In this document: positions 57,998 to 64,000 of the stretch, one piece after another | Position numbering within the stretch: the stretch's first letter is position 1 | Layout: each line of letters starts with the position of its first letter | NCBI GenBank assembly: GCA_007922195.1 | Contig: ML681990.1 | Span: forward strand, 39,941,557-40,005,556 | Length of the DNA stretch: 64,000 nucleotides | Direction of reading: 5' to 3' | DNA from: Podocnemis expansa | Lineage: Eukaryota; Chordata; Testudines; Podocnemididae | Notes under the pieces: model-generated | The model's input: the letters and a program-made list of their open reading frames with translations, nothing else | What the model was told of the DNA's origin: nothing | Databases searched by the model: none | Program-made: the position numbers and the translations under genes

Positions 57998-58238
57998 TAG
58001 GGATCTCAAACTCAAATCATCATGAGGGTCACATGAGGACAGTACAGGGCTGCAGGAGGACTAGAACATTAGGTCAAAGGGCTGCAGGAGGACTAGAACG
58101 TTAGCCTAAAGGCCGCACACTGAAACCTTCTTCTTACAGTGATATTGTAAATATTGGTAATGATAGTGTCGGTGTTGGCTGCAAGAAATAGCTTTAGGGG
58201 CCGCATGTGGCCCCCAGGCTGTGTGTTTGAGAGCCCTG
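57998..58238. mobile_element. hAT MITE (TAGGGATCTCAAAC)
   Basis: The left end TAGGGATCTCAAACTC pairs with the right end TGTTTGAGAGCCCTG. The flanks gttcagac (57990-57997) and gtttagac (58239-58246) agree at 7 of 8 bases. An internal unit (gggctgcaggaggactagaa) is tandemly duplicated. Confidence 0.8.
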
Positions 58239-58246
58239 GTTTAGAC

Positions 58247-61200
58247 ACTGTTTTTGAACAAAAACTGAACCTTTCCTCCATTCCACACTAACTATCTGAA
58301 TCTGTTAATTATGTAACCACTTTTTAATTTATTTCCCATCACTGCTACTACTAAATAAAAGTATAAAAAGGCAGAAAATAGCTGAATACAGCTAACATGC
58401 AAAATGGCTTGTGTAACTTGTCAATGAATGGGTTCTCTATAAAGTGATTTTTAGGCATCAACCAAAAAACCCCCATCTTTTTCCAGCTGCCTTCTGGTGG
58501 TATCCTTCTTTAAACACTGACATTTCATTCTGGTTCTGAAATGTCAAGTATACTGTAGTGGGCATGTGAAAATATACCACTTGAAAATTATGAAGTTCAT
58601 TAAAAGAAACCAACAACAGAAACAATTTCTCTATTTAAAATGTTTTTTCACAGTCTTACTCCTTGTCACAGTGATTCTGATTTCTTTCCTTGTTCATAAT
58701 TTGTCTTTTGTCTTTTTCTGGAATTCTGTTTCAAAAGCAGAGGCAGTTTGGATGTCATACTCAGTAGCATGTGCAGAAATTCTTAGACATGACACTGCTG
58801 AGATTACTGGTATGATCCATAGCTCAGAATTTTCTTGCTGTTGACTGGTTTCTTAACCCCATTACTAGTATAATGTGGTTTGTATTTACCTTTTTTAAGG
58901 ATAGTGTAAACTACTTTTGTGGTGATAAGTCATGGGTGAAATGATGCTCTTTCCTTTCACTGGGGAAAGAGAGGGCATAAGAAAGTAGTAGAATTATTGT
59001 TGCTGATGCCAGGTAGGCATTCTGGTGATTCCACCTCTTTTTCTGCAGTAAGGGATGCTTTTTCATTAAAGCACAGAAAAATTGTACTCACCCCCATTTC
59101 CCTACAGCCTGACTTGGTATCAATTTTGCGTGGCTCAAAAACTTGTCTCTCACCAACAGAAGTTGGCTCAGTAAAAGATATTGCCTTGCCCACTTTGTCT
59201 CTCTAATTTTGGTTCTGGCTTTGTTGTTAGGATAAACACCTTCTTGAATAGTCTGGGCTGGAGCAGTAGGGGAGCTCCCCTGGAGTCACGTATGAAATTG
59301 ATGTTATGCTAACATATGAGACACACAGTGCAACAGAGCATGCATAGTGAAACTAACTATACCTGAAGTGCTCAAATTAGTGTGTGTCAAAATCTTGGGC
59401 ATAAAAGATCCAGAGAAATCACCAGGTTGAGGCTGCTATGACTCAGTTCTTGGTGGGAAGGAAAGTCACCGGTTTTGTTATTTAAAGAGAGAGAAATCTT
59501 CTCACAGTATAGAAATTGACACACAAGTTGGTCTCTTAGTTTATTGGGGGGGTTGAGGAGAACACACTACATATAAGAGGAAATAAGAAAGGAAATGCCA
59601 GCAACCCTATAACTGTCCACCTTTCTTGTTGACTTAATTTGGAAGCGGGAGTGTGTTATGATGGGAAGCATGTTGGGGGAAACTAACAGAAGTTCATCAG
59701 GAGGAAGGAGATTAGAGAAATATAGGTGAGGGACTAAAGAGGTTCTCAACATTCCCTTGTGACTCAGGAGCTGTGTACAACACATAGAACATGAGACCGT
59801 GGTCCATCTTTTTACAAAGGTATAATTTCACAGACTGGATTTTACCATTATAATAGGGGAGTGACACAATGGTGAATGGACCTTGGGTATGAGTCTTTGT
59901 GTCGGGGGTGGAGGGGGCAGAACTTGGTATAGGAAGAAAAGGGACGAAAACCTACTGCTGGGGCAGGAAGAGGATCTGATTTTTTTTTTTTTTTTTGCTT
60001 GCCTGTTTTAGTAACATTTTTCTGAATGAGTTTCCTTCTGCAAATAGATACTCAATATTAAGCCACAAAGAACTGATGCAGTTGCTTGTGTGTTTTATTT
60101 TTTTATATATATACCTGCCACTGAAAAGGGGGTTTATTTGAGTGACTGTCTGACCATAGCTGAGTGTAGTTTCACATACTCTTGGTTAGATGTATTCAGT
60201 GTTTATTGCTATAACTATGTCTAGAGTTTTTGTGGGAACATTGCTGGAAGCCAGAAAACTTTTTAGTCTATCTTAATGCAGGAAAAATAGGAACCTTATG
60301 CGGTATTTTATAATACTTAGATACCAAATGACAGCTGTCTTAGAAGTGCCTGAGATAGACAGTGTTTCTGAGAGACGAGACACTGATTCAAAAAGCGCAT
60401 TTCCTTTCTTCATTAGCTGTCACTTTTGTGGGCCTGAGAGTGCACAATCTCTTGATCAGTTAATTCATCTCTATTTTCAAGACATTCATACATTGTTACA
60501 TGTTTGTCAAGCTCTCTAAAAGGTTCTTTCTTTTTTGCCTGACATCTTTTACTATTATGGCAGCTATAAAAGACAGCCATTCTGAAAGGGTTAATATTGT
60601 TCTCCTGGGTTCACTTGTTCTCACTGTGGTCATTTCACAGCAAGTAGAGAACTACTATTAGCTAGCACAATTGTTGTTGAGCCAGACTCGGTGCCTGTAG
60701 CCCATATTGTACTTCTCACTATAATGCCTTTTGATAACTGCAGTAACATTTCTTGATAATGCCTACAGTATGTCACAGACCTGACTGCTTGAAAGCAGAG
60801 ACATAAACATACCAGATCCTTTCCTGAGCAGTATGTCTCAAAAGAGGAATCTTGGTAGTCTGAATCAAGCTCTGTCATGTTCTTGGAGCCATGTGCAAAC
60901 CCAGTTTTCCAGTTCTGTGTGCAGTAGTTAGCACCAAATTCCCAAATGAGACAGCTTATCTCAAAAAAAAACCAAAACAAAAAAAAAACCAAAACAAAAA
61001 AACAAAACCAAAACCAAAAACAAACAAAAAACAAACAAACAAAAAAAACCAACCAAAAAAACCACTTTTTTTATTTTAATTAAGTTTTTGCCTGCCCTTG
61101 TCTATCTTGCCACTAAGCAGCATCACTATCATTGCTTGATTAGCATGAAGAATAGTAACTTGTGGGATTCTCATAGCTGTCCATACCTAGTACAGTTTGA

Positions 61201-61449
61201 CAGACAAGTTGGCTAGTGTTGGCTTAGCGCAGTGGCAAAAAGTAATTCCTGTTAAATCACATGGAAGTAGTAACATTAACTGTAACTGTTTTTTCCACTC
61301 CATTGTGAGACATTTCCCTTAAGTTGCTTTACTCTTCCCATATACTTGTCTTACTTATTCCTACTTTATCTGTCACATTTGATCTAAGGATTATTTACTT
61401 TTATTTTTACTTTCTGATATATTACACTTCAAAAATATTATGTAAAAGT
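58247..61449. other. MAST4 intron with low-complexity tracts
   Basis: AT-rich DNA with a T run near 59979-59996 and an A/C-rich microsatellite-like tract (AAAC/AAACC units) at about 60961-61065. No exon was supported. Confidence 0.5.
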
Positions 61450-62007
61450 ATTAAACTGAGATCAAACTAGCTGAAGACATAAAGGGTAACAAGAAAACAT
61501 TCTTAAAATACATTAAGAATAACAGGAAGACCAACGATGACATAGGACCCTTACTCAGAGTGAAAAACAATAACAGAAAATGAGGAAATGGCAGAGGAAC
61601 TAAATGACTTCTTTGTTTTGGTTTTCAGCAAGAAGGTTGGTGGCAAGTGGATGCCTAAGGTAGTGAATGGCAGTAAAAATGGGGCAGGACCAGAAGCTAA
61701 AATAAGGAAAGAACAAGTAAAAATTACCTAGACAAGTTAAATGTCTTAAGTCACTACGACTGATGATATGCACTATAGAACACTCAAGGAACTGGCTGAG
61801 GAGATATCTGAGCCATTAGCTATTATCTTTGAAAAGTAGTGGAAGACTGGAGAGGTCCCAGAGGACTGAAAAAAAGCAAATATAGTGCCCATTTATAAAA
61901 AGAGAAATAAGGATAACCCAGGGAATTATAGACCATTCATCTTAACTTGTGTACCAGGAAAGATAATGGAGTAAATAATTAAGGAATCTATTTGCAAACC
62001 TCTAGAA
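61450..62007 (+). pseudogene. CR1-type LINE reverse-transcriptase fragment
   Basis: On the + strand the text reads [13 protein letters not shown] near 61575, then ELAEEISEPLAIIFEK near 61790, WKTGEVPED near 61840 (after a stop) and PGKIME near 61950, the start of the CR1 ORF2 reverse transcriptase. Several stops are present. It ends where a hAT element begins at 62008. Confidence 0.8.
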
Positions 62008-62703
62008 CAGGGGTGGTCAAATTTATGGAACTCAAGAGCCCCACAAGTCAATTATTAAACCTTTTTGAGAGCTGCACTGTGGCATATAACCACATATTTT
62101 ACCTGTTCCAAAATTACTAAGCTTAAAATTTATTGCGCACTTTAATTTTATCTTAAAAATGGGGCAGATATCGACCCTACTAATGTCAGATTCTACTAAC
62201 TACTTAAGGTTACCATGAAAACTAGGCCTATGCAATAAAAACTGAGCTGTTGCTGAATGTAGAACACTGCAGGCTAGTGGCAAGTTCTTTAAAATCTGAG
62301 CAATAAGTTGTCTATGCAGTACATAAAAGCTCTCACAGGTGCCGATCTCTAAGTATTGCACAATGTTTTGATTTAACAAATTTCATTGTGGATTACAATG
62401 CTTCATAGCAGCAAGCTGTGCTAAAAATTGAAAGTAATCTACATTCAGTTTTAAACTTTTTCTCCTTTGTATTTTTGTTTCTTAGTATTCCACGCCATGT
62501 TTAGGATTTGTAAAACACAATTTTAACAAAGCAGTAAGCTGCATTAGGACGTATGAGAAAATCTAAACATGCCACAGCTTCCCTGATCATGCTGTGCTTC
62601 CCCCCACACCCTGGTGCTGCCTCTTACCATGCCACTGATTCTCTGCTGTCCCTAACCATTGCTTGCTTCTCCCGCTGTCTCTGACCATCCTGCCCTTCCT
62701 TGC

Positions 62704-62864
62704 AATGTTCCCCCTAAGCTGATGATGCAGCTTAGCAACTTATGGATGCAGCTGAGCAAGTTCTCTCCCAGTTCCCTGACTTGTGCCAGGCCCCTGCTCA
62801 TCAGCTCCCCAAGTGCACCTGTAACTTGGTCAGCTGCATCATCACCTTAGAAAGAACACTGCTT
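62704..62864. mobile_element. Short TGTTCCCYCTAAG element
   Basis: The left end CAATGTTCCCCCTAAG is related to that of the element at 7093. The right end is a diverged complement (cttagaaagaacactg). Confidence 0.55.
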
Positions 62865-63062
62865 CTGTCTCCCATGACAACTCAGCTGTCCTGGGAAACA
62901 CTTTCCTACTTCATACATGGCCCAACACTTGTCTTTCAAAACAGGCCTGGTTTTGTAGAGTAGAATTCTGTATAAAATAATTCTGAAGGGGGAGGATGCT
63001 ATGGAAAACAGCTCATCCCTAATCTCAATTCCTCAGGGTCTATGAAAAGGTTCAATGGTCCC

Positions 63063-63230
63063 GAGCTCCAAAGAGGTAGCCGTGTTAGTCTAGTTCAGCA
63101 AAACAAACAAGGATTCCTGTGGCACTTTTAAAGACTAATCCATTTATTCATCATGTGAGCTTTCATGGGAGAAATGTGATAAATAAATGGGTTAGTCTTT
63201 AAAAGTTCCACAAAACTCCTTGTTTAACTG
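63063..63230. repeat. PLE terminal foldback repeat
   Basis: It starts tagccgtgttagtctagttc and aaggattcctgtggcact, and its right arm ends 'aactccttgttt'. The two arms are inverted around 'gagaaatgtgataaat'. Confidence 0.75.
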
Positions 63231-64000
63231 TCCAGAACTCGATCTACAGGTTTCTATAGAGTTGGCAAAAAGGAGCAGGATTCTTCATTGGCTTATATCT
63301 TCTCCCTCTGCTACAATGGAAGACTTTTTAACCTGTTTTCCTGACTACCATACTTGTAATGGGAGTGCATGAGGTGCCCCTAAGTTTGTGAAGTGCTGTG
63401 GACAGGACTGAGGCTGCTTTGCCATGTGGTATAAGATAAATATAAAACAAACAAATGCACCCAAACCAACCAGAGCAAAAGAAAATAAAACAGTACAAAA
63501 TACACCAAAATAAAGCAATGCAAAATAAAATCCACACTGAAATCTATTAAACAGAAACTAACAATAATTTGTTAGTCATTTAAGTCCTTTACAGCTTGTC
63601 TCCCCCATGATCCCCTTAGTCCCTTCCCTCACTGCCTCCATTCCCTGAAGTGCCTTTTTGTCCTGAGACTCCCCGACCCCCATTACTTCCCTAAGCTGCC
63701 AGCTGCTCCTCCCCCACCCTCCTCTGAGACGGGGCTGCTGCTCCCTCCTCTCCCATCACTTCTCTGAGCTGTTGGCTCCCTCCTCCCCACCCCTCCTCTG
63801 AGCTCTTGCTGCTGTTCCCTGCTCCCTCCCCTTCCCTCACCAGCCCCTGCCCCTCCTCTGAGCTCTCCCCTGCAGCTCGCTCCTTCTTCCCACTCCTCTT
63901 CTGAGCTGCTGGCTGTGGATTTTGACTCCCCCAGCCTGAAGCAGCTCCCTGCTGGCGAGCAGCATTTTTTCTTTGAAGAGCTGCGTGCGGCTTGCAAGCT

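Larger units (their letters stand above)
62008..64000. mobile_element. hAT element with nested insertions, runs off window
   Basis: The left end CAGGGGTGGTCAAATTTATG matches the family at 25605. The last bases of the window (gaagagctgcgtgcggcttg) match the 3' subterminal part of that element (gagccacgtgtggctcctg), so the 3' terminus should lie roughly 20 bases outside. At nearly 2 kb it is much longer than the 444-base copy, partly from insertions at about 62704-62864 and 63063-63230 and a pyrimidine-rich stretch near 63600-63900. Confidence 0.7.

Noticed and set aside
60630..61052. 140-residue minus-strand open frame starting with phenylalanine-rich sequence
   Set aside because: The start is the reverse of the A/C-rich tract, and the rest shows no recognisable domain.
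60961..61065. A/C-rich repeats considered as a CRISPR-like or regular array
   Set aside because: Units are irregular AAAC/AAACC without spacers; simple low-complexity sequence.
1..64000. Search for a previously undescribed multi-gene system
   Set aside because: Only one host gene (two exons) is supported. All other coding text is transposon-derived and decayed, apart from the unidentified relic at 17-499.

Overview
The window looks like turtle nuclear DNA. It is intron-rich and AT-rich with GC-rich islands. CR1 LINE copies in both orientations carry the typical 3' ends (ATTCTATG repeats, or the 'ggtctgacccagta..gctgttcttatg' type). There is also a tRNA-headed SINE with a CR1 tail, a very active Penelope-like element (PLE) family, and many hAT-type non-autonomous DNA transposons with 8-bp target duplications. 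I infer Testudines from this repeat mix; the species cannot be fixed from sequence alone.

The only host gene I can support is MAST4 (microtubule-associated serine/threonine kinase 4), on the + strand. Two short coding exons are visible. One at 15627-15748 encodes 40 residues of the long-isoform N-terminal region. One at 45582-45620 is an alternative first coding exon, MDESSILRRRGLQ, with an in-frame upstream stop, a good start context and a splice donor. Both end in phase 0, so both can join the same downstream exon, which lies beyond the window. The window is therefore best read as the 5' part of MAST4: about 15.6 kb of upstream intron, a 30-kb intron holding the internal promoter, and at least 18 kb of following intron.

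Layout. 0-0.5 kb: an unidentified coding-like relic. 2.1-3.8 kb: CR1 with nested insertions. 6.3-9.7 kb: GC-rich DNA transposons and two PLE fragments, one with a recognisable reverse transcriptase. 12.5-15.5 kb: PLE terminal structures, hAT, then the MAST4 exon. 18-27 kb: hAT copies, several with clear target duplications, plus CR1 and PLE ends. 28.7-29.7 kb: a long MITE-like element with a perfect 31-bp internal inverted repeat. 31.6-41.6 kb: SINE, CR1 ends, hATs, and a diverged direct repeat. 45.4-45.6 kb: alternative promoter and first exon. 47.8-57.2 kb: one CR1 copy on the minus strand, split into three parts by two large insertion blocks; the second block holds a pyrimidine-rich tract and PLE copies, one of them split by a MITE. 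58-64 kb: more hAT and CR1; the window ends inside a hAT copy close to its expected 3' terminus.

No rRNA, functional tRNA, CRISPR array or bacterial-type operon was seen. The long open frames in GC- or C-rich stretches are composition artefacts inside repeats. I found no new multi-gene system. The most informative items are the MAST4 alternative start and the nested transposon histories.
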